Assembly: GCF_900009145.1 (NCBI RefSeq)
Contig: NZ_LN889812.1
Span: forward strand, 374,158 to 438,157
Length of the DNA stretch: 64,000 bases
From: Planktothrix tepida PCC 9214
GTDB taxonomy: Bacteria; Cyanobacteriota; Cyanobacteriia; Cyanobacteriales; Microcoleaceae
Direction of reading: 5' to 3'
Shown here: in pieces, positions 17,150-25,152 of the stretch
How the letters are laid out: the number at the start of each line of letters is the position of its first letter
Numbering within the stretch: the first letter of the stretch is position 1
Program-made: the position numbers and the translations under genes
The notes under the pieces: generated by a model
Database searches by the model: none
Told to the model about the DNA's origin: nothing
The model's input: the letters and a program-made list of their open reading frames with translations, nothing else

Positions 17150-17474
17150 AAGGGGTAGGAGATACAAGACTTTTATGTATTATAGTGCACCTTTACCGAC
17201 TTTCTTGAACTATTTTGTATATTTTTGTATAAAAATAGATCTCAAGAGGATAAAAGCAGGTAGAAACTGTTGGCAAAATTGAACATTTTTAGGCTAGACA
17301 ATACTTGAGTTTGTCAGGGATAATAATAGACATATTAAAGCGCAATTTTAGGGATTAAACGTTTGCTGTTTTACACCCTTTAATGGCTTTATAGATTGCA
17401 TTTGCGATCTAATTATAAGTTCAACAACTAATTTTTGGTGCGCGAGTAAATTTAGAAAAACCGCATTTTTTGTT
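17150..17474. other. Divergent intergenic region
   Basis: AT-rich sequence with runs such as TTTTGTATATTTTTGTAT (about 17211-17228). It separates the minus-strand NB-ARC gene from the plus-strand three-gene cassette and must hold both promoters. No repeat, RNA gene or operator was identified. Confidence 0.5.
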
Positions 17475-18215
17475 ATGCTTGATAATATATGGACTTGGGC
17501 TGATATAGTCTCACTTTCCGCAGGATTTATCTTGTTTCTTATGACAGTTTGGATAGGTAAAAATCAAGAGAAATCAGTTTATCTAATAAGGGATCTTACC
17601 CAAGAAATTAAATATCTTCAAACCGGACTATCAGGATTAGAAATATATGAAAAAATTGGTGTGATTGAAAAGGGAATACACAGACTTGGGGAAGGAGAAT
17701 CTAGTTCAGCATCAGCATTGCTTTATGACTGTTTATCCTTATTGCCAGTGTTGCAATTTTGTGAGAAAGATCTTGCTATTGATTATGCTGATAATCTCCT
17801 GCTTGAATCTTTAAGATTATTAACACATTATGATTCATGTGGCGGAAAACCATTAGCTGCAATTTTAGTTCGGCGTTCATTAAAACAAATTGATAAACTT
17901 GACAAACTTGATAAAAATAAGATCATTAAAAACAATAAGAAGCAAAAAAAATTGGGTGATTTTATAGCCACTATAGATACACTACTGTTACAGCCAACAT
18001 CAGATAATAGAAATAATTATAACAGGTTAAGCCGGAAAATAGAAAGTTCTATAGCAACATATTTATATGAATTAAAATCTACAGATCCACAAAGAATGAA
18101 AGAAATTTGTGATCAGTTTTTACAAGAAAATACGGTGATGAGACTTTTAGATTTAAAGAATAGAAAAGACTACGAAATTATAGAATTGCTAAACTCATCA
18201 AACCAAAAAGATTAA
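17475..18215 (+). CDS. Hypothetical membrane-anchored protein, first gene of an AT-rich cassette
   Basis: 246 residues. One transmembrane segment near the start (IVSLSAGFILFLMTVWIG, about 12-29) is followed by a long cytoplasmic helical region with charged stretches, including a Lys/Asp-rich KQIDKLDKLDKNKI block (about 137-155). No family is recognised. The codons are much richer in A and T than those of the flanking housekeeping genes and no HIP1 site is present, which points to acquired DNA. The next gene begins 9 bp after the stop. Confidence 0.6.
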   Translation: MLDNIWTWADIVSLSAGFILFLMTVWIGKNQEKSVYLIRDLTQEIKYLQTGLSGLEIYEKIGVIEKGIHRLGEGESSSASALLYDCLSLLPVLQFCEKDLAIDYADNLLLESLRLLTHYDSCGGKPLAAILVRRSLKQIDKLDKLDKNKIIKNNKKQKKLGDFIATIDTLLLQPTSDNRNNYNRLSRKIESSIATYLYELKSTDPQRMKEICDQFLQENTVMRLLDLKNRKDYEIIELLNSSNQKD

Positions 18216-18224
18216 ATTATTAAT

Positions 18225-18719
18225 ATGAAATCAACTGAAATTCCTTTTTTAATGTTTCAAGCATTTTTTCATGCTTCAATCAGAATTCAACTGAATTGGC
18301 AGAGATTAAAAATCGAAAAAATTACTGTTAAAATCACTGTTTTTGATCAATTAGAAAATCCTTCGGCTTGGTATTTACCCTGGTATTTTAATAATTTATA
18401 TGAGGAAGTCAGCTATTTAGAATCAAATGCAAATCCACTGACACTGGCAGATATTCCTAAAGCTATAAATCGTCTTGATAGTGGACGTAGAGACAAAATT
18501 CAAGAGCTATTAAATGAATTCATAAATACTACTCAACAACCCGTTCAACTTGTAATAGCAACATACGCATTACCAAATGGCAAACACTTAATAATGGACG
18601 GCAATCATCGTTCTTCTGCTCTGATTCTTGCTGGAGTTAAAGCCAGGTTAATGGTTTTTGAGATTTGTGGGCCAATTGACAAAGAATTAATTCCAGATTT
18701 GTGTCACTGGAAAAACTAG
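18225..18719 (+). CDS. Hypothetical protein with ParB-like DGNHR motif
   Basis: 164 residues. The C-terminal half has LVIATYALPNGKHLIMDGNHRSSALILAGVKARLMVFEI. The DGNHRxxA pattern after a beta strand resembles the DG(N/H)HR nucleotide-binding box of ParB/sulfiredoxin-fold proteins. The N-terminal half (WYLPWYFNNLYEEVSYLESNANPLTLADIPKAINRLDSGRR) is not recognised. It is AT-rich and has no membrane segment. It is second in a cassette, 9 bp after the membrane-anchored gene. A ParB-like NTPase or ligand-binding role is inferred from the motif alone. Confidence 0.55.
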   Translation: MKSTEIPFLMFQAFFHASIRIQLNWQRLKIEKITVKITVFDQLENPSAWYLPWYFNNLYEEVSYLESNANPLTLADIPKAINRLDSGRRDKIQELLNEFINTTQQPVQLVIATYALPNGKHLIMDGNHRSSALILAGVKARLMVFEICGPIDKELIPDLCHWKN

Positions 18720-18763
18720 AGTTTGTATTTCTGAACGTAGTATATAAGAAGGCAAAAACAACA

Positions 18764-19117
18764 ATGTGGGAAACAAGACTTAATGTTATATATTGCACTA
18801 ACTCTGAGGATATTGAATCTCAATTTGAAAGCTTAATGCTTCATTTGAGGTTGGCTAGAATCAATATTGTTAGTGATGGACGCACATCAGTCTGGAAAAG
18901 TGCGACAATTAAGGGCATTAATATTTTTTTAGAACAACCTTCTGATTTAGAAAAAGCAGCCGAACTTGTAAGGGAATTTTTTAATAGTAGAATTGATCAG
19001 TTACAACTTTGCTCATGGCAGAGTAATGGTATAAATGCCAAAGTGATAATTAAAGGTGTCGTAAACTACAATGAAAATCCAATACCAAAATCAAAGTTAG
19101 AATACATAATGGAATAG
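18764..19117 (+). CDS. Hypothetical protein, third gene of the cassette
   Basis: 117 residues from ATG 18764, chosen because AGAAGG lies about 11 nt upstream; an upstream GTG at 18701 would overlap the preceding gene. It is a small alpha/beta protein: WETRLNVIYCTNSEDIESQFESLMLHLRLARINIVSDGRTSVWKSA, then KGINIFLEQPSDLEKAAELVREFFNSRI. No known family is recognised. It is 44 bp from the ParB-like gene on the same strand. Confidence 0.5.
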   Translation: MWETRLNVIYCTNSEDIESQFESLMLHLRLARINIVSDGRTSVWKSATIKGINIFLEQPSDLEKAAELVREFFNSRIDQLQLCSWQSNGINAKVIIKGVVNYNENPIPKSKLEYIME

Positions 19118-19151
19118 CAGCCTTTTTCTATTTAATTAGGAAAAGTGAACC

Positions 19152-19218
19152 AGAAACCGGGTTTCTCAGAAAGATGAGCGGATCTCAACCGAGATTGTTG
19201 TTAAGAAACCCGGTTTCT
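19152..19218. repeat. Paired AGAAACCSGGTTTCT palindrome element, copy 2
   Basis: AGAAACCGGGTTTCT (19152-19166) and AGAAACCCGGTTTCT (19204-19218) begin 52 bp apart, like the copies at 6505 and 59637. Its right edge coincides exactly with the point where the neighbouring minus-strand PIN gene is cut. Confidence 0.85.
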
Positions 19219-19259
19219 CAGAAAGTTGTATCAATTACGCATCGTAAAGCAACGGTCAT
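19218..19259 (-). pseudogene. PIN-domain toxin cut by a palindromic repeat
   Basis: The ATG overlaps the TGA of the preceding antitoxin (ATGA), a standard translational coupling. It reads MTVALRCVIDTTF and then stops. CVIDTTF fits the first beta strand and the first catalytic Asp of a PIN domain. The stop codon is formed at the edge of the AGAAACCCGGTTTCT palindrome, and no PIN sequence continues on the other side of the element within the next 100 bp. The toxin is therefore dead. Confidence 0.6.
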
Positions 19260-19531
19260 CTATTGCGATCCTCTTGAATTAAAATAGTGCTATCTGTTAA
19301 TCCAAAATCCCTGGGATTAACTCTCGGACGATTACGAATTCTTTGTAGAATTGCTGACATGGGTTGGTTCTCTTGCGTCCGATTTATCATTACTTTGTCA
19401 AGATCAAATAATAAGGATTCCGTCAACAGATGAATAACTGCCTCATTAAGAGTAAAATTTTTCTCTGAGGCTAGACACTCAATCTGACTATATAGTTCAT
19501 CAGGCAAGTTTTCAATCTGAAGTTTAGCCAT
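19256..19531 (-). CDS. Ribbon-helix-helix antitoxin, FitA/VapB type, without toxin
   Basis: 91 residues. The N-terminus (AKLQIENLPDELYSQIECLASEKNFTLNEAVIHLLTESL) is a ribbon-helix-helix DNA-binding domain like FitA or VapB antitoxins. The C-terminal part, with MSAILQRIRNRPRVNPRDFGLTDSTILIQEDRNR, looks like the toxin-binding and inhibitory tail. Its partner gene starts on its own stop codon but is truncated after 13 codons. The intact vapBC pair diverges from it about 100 bp away. Confidence 0.75.
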   Translation of the reverse strand: MAKLQIENLPDELYSQIECLASEKNFTLNEAVIHLLTESLLFDLDKVMINRTQENQPMSAILQRIRNRPRVNPRDFGLTDSTILIQEDRNR

Positions 19532-19636
19532 TGCACTCTCAGAATTACTTAATTTATTATATCACCAGTTTTCTTCATATCAATGTAATTATGGTATAAT
19601 AAGTAAAAATAATCTTGCCAATATTGCCTAGTAATC

Positions 19637-19858
19637 ATGACTATTGATATAGAGATTTTTCAAACTATCGTCAAGATGCCAGAATCTTTAAAAAAAGAGA
19701 TATTGGATTATGCACAATATCTACTTGAGAAACACGCCAAAAGTGAATCATCTCAAGAAAAACTTGAAGAATTTCAGGGTTATGGAAGTTGGGTTGGTCA
19801 GATCTTTATGTCTGATGATTTCGATCAACCACTTGAAGATCTAAAGGAATATATGTAA
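19637..19858 (+). CDS. vapB: VapB-type antitoxin, DUF2281-like
   Basis: 73 residues: IEIFQTIVKMPESLKKEILDYAQYLLEKHAK is the helical N-terminal part typical of DUF2281-type antitoxins, and WVGQIFMSDDFDQPLEDLKEYM is the toxin-contact tail. It is directly coupled to the downstream PIN toxin, with one base between stop and start. It should neutralise that RNase and repress the pair's promoter, which lies in the AT-rich stretch 19550-19620. Confidence 0.8.
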   Translation: MTIDIEIFQTIVKMPESLKKEILDYAQYLLEKHAKSESSQEKLEEFQGYGSWVGQIFMSDDFDQPLEDLKEYM

Positions 19859-19859
19859 G

Positions 19860-20243
19860 ATGACATTTTTGTTAGATACTCATGCCTTTTTGTGGTATTT
19901 AACTGGCGATCCTAATCTAGGCAGTAAAGCGAAAGAAGTAATTGATACTAAAACCGATTTGTATTTTAGTATTGCCAGCCTTTGGGAAATATCAATTAAA
20001 ATTAATATCGGTAAGCTTCAACTCAATCGACCCTTTGAAGATTTATCAAAGGAATTGCAATATCTTAATGTTCAAATTCTACCAATTACAGTTAAAGATA
20101 CCGAGTTTTATGCAAATCTGCCCCTACATCACCGAGATCCTTTTGATCGCATCCTCGTAGCACAGGCGATGAATCATTCCCTTATTTTAATTAGTCGTGA
20201 TCCAGCTTTTGATAATTATCTAATTCAGAGGTTGTGGTTATAA
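19860..20243 (+). CDS. vapC: PIN-domain ribonuclease toxin, VapC type
   Basis: 127 residues, full length. The metal-binding acidic residues are present: Asp in FLLDTHAFLWYL (6), Glu in SLWEISIKINIGKL (43), Asp in HHRDPFDRILVAQA (near 94-97) and Asp in SRDPAFD (near 114). Family knowledge says VapC proteins cleave tRNA or rRNA when freed from VapB. This is the only toxin in the window that looks intact. It sits between two broken modules, and its 3' end abuts the remnant at 20242-20298. Confidence 0.88.
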   Translation: MTFLLDTHAFLWYLTGDPNLGSKAKEVIDTKTDLYFSIASLWEISIKINIGKLQLNRPFEDLSKELQYLNVQILPITVKDTEFYANLPLHHRDPFDRILVAQAMNHSLILISRDPAFDNYLIQRLWL

Positions 20244-20298
20244 GGTCATGAAACTGAACATGACTAGCATCAGGGAAAAGATCAGCCAGAAGTTTCAC
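20242..20298 (-). pseudogene. Remnant of a DUF5615-like (PIN-like) toxin
   Basis: A GTG overlaps the stop of the minus-strand Phd-like antitoxin (GAGTGA) and reads VKLLADLFPDASHVQFHDL. LADLFPxSxHV is a characteristic stretch of the DUF5615 PIN-like family, which normally begins MKLLLDxNLS and has it about 15 residues later. This copy therefore seems to have lost an internal block. Beyond 20242 the frame runs antisense into vapC. It cannot encode a working toxin. Confidence 0.5.
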
Positions 20299-20525
20299 TC
20301 TAAAACCTCCCAAGGTTCGGCAACAGAAATGATTAAATCTCCTAATATTTTACCACTTCCTTTCATAGCCCCAAAAGCGGAGCGTGAATGTTGGCTGTTG
20401 GCAGGATAGATAATTACTAATGGTTTTCCTTTATGAATAACAGTTAGGGGGGTTTTGGTACGTTCGACCTCTATTAATAGAGTTTGGAAGGTTTGAGGTA
20501 ATTCAGTCGTGGTAATTTGTGTCAT
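20295..20525 (-). CDS. Phd/YefM-like antitoxin without toxin
   Basis: 76 residues. TQITTTELPQTFQTLLIEVERTKTPLTVIHKGKPLVIIYPAN is a Phd/YefM-type DNA-binding fold; the C-terminal HSRSAFGAMKGSGKILGDLIISVAEPWEVLE is the usual toxin-binding tail of antitoxins paired with PIN or DUF5615 proteins. The coupled toxin downstream is only a short remnant. It starts 3 bp after the stop of the PEP-CTERM membrane gene, on the same strand. Confidence 0.75.
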   Translation of the reverse strand: MTQITTTELPQTFQTLLIEVERTKTPLTVIHKGKPLVIIYPANSQHSRSAFGAMKGSGKILGDLIISVAEPWEVLE

Positions 20526-20528
20526 TTT

Positions 20529-23321
20529 TTAAGGGTTCATATTATTTTTTTGAGATTTAACAATCATAAATAACCCAATAATTCCTAAGCCAACGACCAT
20601 TCCCGGTTCAGGAACACTAGCCGTATTATTTAAAGGATTATTGGGTTTATTTAACTGTTCTTTCCCCGTTTCAATTTTGCGATTAAATCGATCAGCAGAA
20701 GCTTCTGCGGCTTTTAGAGCTTGACGTTGTTCATCATTAACTAAAACAATCATTGAAGAATAAGGGGTAACAATATTATAGGTTTTTGCGATCGCATGAA
20801 TCCCATCTAATTCTGTTAATTGTTGATCCGAGGTTTTCTGACTTAATCCCCGAACTAATAATCGTGCGACGATAGGTTCAAACCCCTGAGAATTTGTAGG
20901 TTTTTCTGTGGTTTTTTCCATGAACCATTCATAACCATCTGCTACCGTTAAAACCGTCGGTTTGGGTTGGGGTGAACTAACTAATTTCTGGGTTAATTGT
21001 TCAGTGGTTGCGATGCGTTTCATTACCTCAGAAATATCAGTAGAAACGCCACCACCACTGGTTTGAATCATCTTTAAGGTTCCATCTTCATAAGCCGGAG
21101 CAAGGGAGCCTAAATGGACAATCCACAGGGGAACAGAAATCTGAGGAACCCCTGTTTTATCTTCTGATAGTTCATAACTTCCTTCATCGCTAATTAATAT
21201 AATCCCGTCATAGGGTTTATTTCCCTTCAACTCCATAAATTGACGTAACATTTCCTTAATTTGCAGGGTTCCATAAAAGGCTTTTTGATTCACCTGAAAC
21301 TGATGCAAATCATCAATTAATTGGGGTTGATTTCCTTCCGTTGCGGTTACATATAAATCCGCTTGATTATTTGGAAGAACATTAGTTTTAAACCAGTCTA
21401 AGCTTTTAGCTAATTCCTGTTGATGGTTTCCCATACTTCGAGAAGTATCCAGAATAATTGCAAATTGTTTCCCTTGGGGTAAACTATAATCTTTTTCAGT
21501 TAAAGGTTGAGCGGTAATTTTGTAGCCTTCTAAACTAACTTGATGGGATTGAATTGACGCTTTAGAAGCGGGTAAACTTGCCTCTAACCAATTCTTGTCA
21601 AACCCTCTAATTCTTTTTTGATTGCGAATGCGTTGGGTGCTTTTTGTCCAGAAAATATTGCGTTTTTCACCCACTTTAGGTAAGGGCCATTGATTCCCTT
21701 GACCCATGACTTTATAGGTTAACCAAAGATGCAATTCTGTAGGAAGACTCGAATTATTTATATTCCAAGAAGTTGATTTAGCAGGAATCGGAAAAGCGCG
21801 CAGTCGATAATGTTGGGTTCCGACTTGTTCTAATAATGCTGGGTCAACAGGACGTTCCCGTTTGACTTGGGAATTATACACTTTTTGAGCCGCACCTCTG
21901 GGGGAAACGGTAAAGGGAAAACGAGTCGCTTTATTATTCGTATCTCCTAACCAAAGACCTGTAATTACGGCTGTTTCGGGTAAGGAAAAGGAGTAAAAAA
22001 TTTCTTCTACATCGTTGGTTTGATTTTGATATACTTCATGGATTTCTACCTCTCCCCAGTCTCCCTTTTCTTGAACCGTAACGTCTTGTTTTGCTAACCA
22101 AACTTTCTTCTGATTAATATTCAATAATCCGGCTTTTGCTTCATCTAAAATAGCAGTAGATTTGAGTGCGTGTTGAATAGCAACCCGTTCTCCTTTTTGA
22201 ATGGAAGTATCAAAAAAATCAGCATAGAGTTTTTCGGCTTTCTCCGCATCTTTATCTAAATCTCCTTGATACAGAAAGGGGGACATCACTTGATTATAAC
22301 TATTCTGAATGGTATCTAAGAGAGGTTGAGGCAGGTTAAAAACATCTTTGTATATTCTCTCAATAGAATTACTATCTTTGACGGCTCCTAAATAACGATA
22401 GGCGGATAGATAGGCATTAATTAATCCTTTACGGATGGGTTGAGATTGTGCTAATAATTCTTGTTTTTGTTGATCAGTTTGGGGAATTGTTTCTAACTTT
22501 TGAAAGGCTAAAACTTGCGGTTGATGGAGAAAATTTATAAATAAAATTATCCAAAGGGTTAGGGTTCCTAATATAATTTGGGTAGTACGAATACGACCAT
22601 ATTGAGCCGCAAAGTTGCGGATAATTCGTTGTCCTGAATGAATATAAAGGGCAACAAAAGCGGAAGGCATTCCTAAAAATAGGGTGGCTGTTCCGGTGAA
22701 CAAAATTGTCACGATAGAAAAAGATAATAAGAAATCATGAGTTAAAGACTGCCAAAGAAAAGTTAACCATTCCCATGAAAAGAACTGGCGCAGGAGAATA
22801 ACAGCAAGGGGAACAGCATAATAGAAAAGAAAAATTCCCACATATAACCCGACTAATAGCATTAAGCTATGGGTAACGAGTTGGATTCCTGTTAAAAATC
22901 GATGAGTTTTATTCTGCTTATTTCCTAAATATCCCCATAATAATTCTACGAAAAAAGCAGAAATACAAATCAGAATTGTACTTAAAACTAAACGGCTGGC
23001 TGGAGTGAGTTCTCGGAAAATAAATAATCGTACCAGACAAAAGAGAAACAGGGGTGCTTCTACACCATAAAATAATCGGATTAACTCAATAGGTCGTTGG
23101 CGGAAATATCGTTTACCAATAATGGTACAAACGGTAGGAACTGCAATCAAAGCAAGAATGGTTAAGGTAAATTCTAGTTCAATTTCCCCGCTCCAGGTTG
23201 CCAACACTAAAAAAATAGCTAGAAAAGGGAAAATCCAAAGATAAACAACACTGAGAAAGGTTACATTCCAAACCCAAAAAATTATTTTGAATAGGGTATG
23301 CAGGGTTTTAGTTAGATTCAT
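20529..23321 (-). CDS. TIGR02921-type PEP-CTERM integral membrane protein with VIT and vWA domains
   Basis: 930 residues. The first 250 hold at least six membrane segments. A VIT-like domain (KVWLAKQDVTVQEKGDWGEVEIHEVYQNQ, about 400-540) follows, then a vWA domain with MIDAS motif ILDTSRSMG near 622. The C-terminus carries ASVPEPGMVVGLGIIGLFMIVKSQKN, a PEP-CTERM sorting signal (VPEP, hydrophobic helix, basic end). Family knowledge: PEP-CTERM tails are processed by exosortase, and this multi-pass type is associated with exosortase-bearing genomes. No exosortase gene is in the window. It probably works at the cell envelope; the ligand of the vWA domain is unknown. Confidence 0.88.
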   Translation of the reverse strand: MNLTKTLHTLFKIIFWVWNVTFLSVVYLWIFPFLAIFLVLATWSGEIELEFTLTILALIAVPTVCTIIGKRYFRQRPIELIRLFYGVEAPLFLFCLVRLFIFRELTPASRLVLSTILICISAFFVELLWGYLGNKQNKTHRFLTGIQLVTHSLMLLVGLYVGIFLFYYAVPLAVILLRQFFSWEWLTFLWQSLTHDFLLSFSIVTILFTGTATLFLGMPSAFVALYIHSGQRIIRNFAAQYGRIRTTQIILGTLTLWIILFINFLHQPQVLAFQKLETIPQTDQQKQELLAQSQPIRKGLINAYLSAYRYLGAVKDSNSIERIYKDVFNLPQPLLDTIQNSYNQVMSPFLYQGDLDKDAEKAEKLYADFFDTSIQKGERVAIQHALKSTAILDEAKAGLLNINQKKVWLAKQDVTVQEKGDWGEVEIHEVYQNQTNDVEEIFYSFSLPETAVITGLWLGDTNNKATRFPFTVSPRGAAQKVYNSQVKRERPVDPALLEQVGTQHYRLRAFPIPAKSTSWNINNSSLPTELHLWLTYKVMGQGNQWPLPKVGEKRNIFWTKSTQRIRNQKRIRGFDKNWLEASLPASKASIQSHQVSLEGYKITAQPLTEKDYSLPQGKQFAIILDTSRSMGNHQQELAKSLDWFKTNVLPNNQADLYVTATEGNQPQLIDDLHQFQVNQKAFYGTLQIKEMLRQFMELKGNKPYDGIILISDEGSYELSEDKTGVPQISVPLWIVHLGSLAPAYEDGTLKMIQTSGGGVSTDISEVMKRIATTEQLTQKLVSSPQPKPTVLTVADGYEWFMEKTTEKPTNSQGFEPIVARLLVRGLSQKTSDQQLTELDGIHAIAKTYNIVTPYSSMIVLVNDEQRQALKAAEASADRFNRKIETGKEQLNKPNNPLNNTASVPEPGMVVGLGIIGLFMIVKSQKNNMNP

Positions 23322-23460
23322 ATCACTCCATCAACGCCTTTAGGAAGATAAAAGTTAAACAGAAAATTTTGGGCCTAACTTCATTTTCTAGTTTAACCAT
23401 CTACAGTTGAGCTATCAGTGATTACTGAATTTCCGAGGCAGAACTTTACAATTTGTTACT

Positions 23461-24490
23461 AGAACTCTTGCAAAATAATTTTATGGTATAATGATAAGTT
23501 TTACTCAATTTCATAAAATCACAGAGACTAACCATTCTTCACAAACTTTTGCTAAAAACCACATAAAATGGTAACAATTGAAAGTAAATTTAGACAATAA
23601 CTCTGTAATGAATACTCAATTTTATCTAAATTTGAAACCTCATGAATTTAAACGGAGATTTGGTGTCAAGATTCAAACCTTTCAAGAAATGGTTAATGCC
23701 ATAGAGCAGTTCAGATTAGAACATCCTAAAGATAGAAGAGGACGTCACACCCTCTTGACTCTCCCAGAGCAAGTTTTAGTAGCCTTGGAATATTGGCGAG
23801 AATACAGAACGTATTTTCATATTGGGACAAATTGGGGAGTATCAGAATCAACGATTTGCCGAATTGTCGCTGACATTGAATCAACTTTAATGAAAACAGG
23901 AAAGTTTCGGATTCCGGGAAAAAAAGCCTTAATTCAAGATTCTGGCTACCCCGAAATCGTAGTGATGGATGTCACAGAAACGGCTATTGAAAGACCGAAA
24001 AAAAAACAGAAAAAATGTTACTCAGGAAAGAAAAAAAATCACACGCTCAAAATTCAGTTAGTAATTGATCAAGAAAGTAAACAGATTATTTGTGCGGATT
24101 TTGGACAAGGACATTGCCACGACTTCAGCTTATTCAAAAAAAGCAAAATCCATTTTCACCCCCAAACTGATAGCTTACAAGATAGTGGCTATCAAGGGAT
24201 TAAGGATTATCACTTGAATAGCTATGTACCCAAAAAGAAACCCAAAAAGGGCAATCTTTCGGTCTTAGAAAAAGACTATAATCAAGCTTTGGCTCATCAA
24301 CGAATTGTAATTGAACACGTTAATCGGAGCCTGAAAATTTTCAGGATCTTATCGAGTCGTTATCGAAATCGTCGCCGTCGTTATGGCCTTCGTTGTAATT
24401 TGTTGTCAGCCATTTATAATTATGAGTTGACACTACGGTCTGAAAGTGAAAACTTTTTATAATAGCATAGATTTTTTTTGCAAGAGGTCT
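23461..24490 (+). mobile_element. Complete IS element (IS5-like, DDE_Tnp_4 transposase)
   Basis: A 1030-bp element with one transposase gene. The inverted ends AGAACTCTTGCAAAA (23461-23475) and AGACCTCTTGCAAAA (complement of 24476-24490) match at 14 of 15 bases. ACT flanks it on both sides (23458-23460 and 24491-24493), a likely 3-bp target duplication. The ends could be shifted by one or two bases because CTA is also shared. The element looks intact and recent. Confidence 0.85.
23608..24462 (+). CDS. IS transposase, DDE_Tnp_4 family
   Basis: 284 residues from ATG 23608; an in-frame TTG lies 10 codons earlier. The N-terminal helix-turn-helix region (KRRFGVKIQTFQEMVNAIEQF, WGVSESTICRIVADIE) is typical of IS5-group Tnp_4 proteins. 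The catalytic acids are Asp in IVVMDVTET (near 115), Asp in LQDSGYQGIKDY (near 190) and Glu in RIVIEHVNRSLKIFRIL (near 240). Basic Lys-rich stretches around 130-145 probably contact DNA. The frame is uninterrupted, so it is likely active. Confidence 0.9.
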   Translation: MNTQFYLNLKPHEFKRRFGVKIQTFQEMVNAIEQFRLEHPKDRRGRHTLLTLPEQVLVALEYWREYRTYFHIGTNWGVSESTICRIVADIESTLMKTGKFRIPGKKALIQDSGYPEIVVMDVTETAIERPKKKQKKCYSGKKKNHTLKIQLVIDQESKQIICADFGQGHCHDFSLFKKSKIHFHPQTDSLQDSGYQGIKDYHLNSYVPKKKPKKGNLSVLEKDYNQALAHQRIVIEHVNRSLKIFRILSSRYRNRRRRYGLRCNLLSAIYNYELTLRSESENFL

Positions 24491-24537
24491 ACTCAACCCA
24501 ATTACTCAATTCAAAAATAAAAATATTAGATTTAAAC

Positions 24538-24572
24538 ATAAAAAAAGCCCAAGCCACAAAAAAGCTTGAGCT
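24538..24572 (-). terminator. Rho-independent terminator of the RRM gene
   Basis: On the minus strand AGCTCAAGC, a 9-nt loop and GCTTGGGCT form a 9-bp stem with one G-U pair, followed by TTTTTTTAT. It lies 75 bp after the stop of the glycine-rich RRM gene. Confidence 0.85.
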
Positions 24573-24647
24573 TTCTTTCTTTTAGGGGATGAAATCTAGG
24601 AACTGATGGGGTTCAATCTGAATCGAAATAACCAGTCCAAGAGTTGT

Positions 24648-24968
24648 TTAGTAGCGACGACCACCACGACCACCACTACCACTACGACCACCACCACCAA
24701 AGGAACCATTGCCACCCCCTGCATTTTCACGGGGTTTGGCTTTATTCACTTTCATGCTCCGACCCATCCATTCCGCACCATCGAGTTCATCAATGGCGGT
24801 TGCTTCTTCCGCTTCCGTTTCCATTTCTACAAAAGCAAAGCCACGTACCTTACCGGTTTCACGGTCTTTAGGAAGCTGAACCCGTTTGACAGAACCATAT
24901 TCTGCAAACACGCTGGTTAGATCGTCTTGGGTGACTTCGTAGGAAAGATTGCCGACATAAATAGACAT
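24648..24968 (-). CDS. RRM RNA-binding protein with glycine-rich tail
   Basis: 106 residues. A single RRM spans 1-78, with RNP2 IYVGNLS (3-9) and RNP1 RGFAFVEM (about 42-49); the tail is NAGGGNGSFGGGGRSGSGGRGGRRY. This is the cyanobacterial Rbp type, known to be cold- and stress-responsive and to act as RNA chaperones, some localising mRNAs to thylakoids. The long 5' leader resembles that of the neighbouring RRM gene, so both may share post-transcriptional control. It has its own Rho-independent terminator. Confidence 0.92.
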   Translation of the reverse strand: MSIYVGNLSYEVTQDDLTSVFAEYGSVKRVQLPKDRETGKVRGFAFVEMETEAEEATAIDELDGAEWMGRSMKVNKAKPRENAGGGNGSFGGGGRSGSGGRGGRRY

Positions 24969-24980
24969 GGGTTATCTCCA

Positions 24981-25030
24981 AAATCAAGACAGTGCAGAGG
25001 TTGGAATTTCGGAGAGAAGCCTGTCCAAAC
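24981..25030 (-). promoter_or_regulatory. 5' leader shared with the second RRM gene
   Basis: The leader contains, read on the plus strand, GAGGTTGGAATTTCGGAGAG, which closely matches the leader at 25475-25520 of the upstream RRM paralogue. Such conserved leaders of rbp genes are candidates for cold-responsive regulation. Confidence 0.5.
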
Positions 25031-25152
25031 CAAACGGGAAATGCCCATCAAGACTACAAACAAAAGCTACAACCGAATTTTACTCTCACTGATTACTCTA
25101 GCACAACCTGTTAAAAAACAGATCCGAATTAATGTTGCGTTAAATCACTCAC

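Noticed and set aside
24606-24920. Plus-strand Thr-rich or His-rich frames opposite the RRM gene
   Set aside because: Created by the glycine-codon repeats of the RRM protein tail on the other strand.
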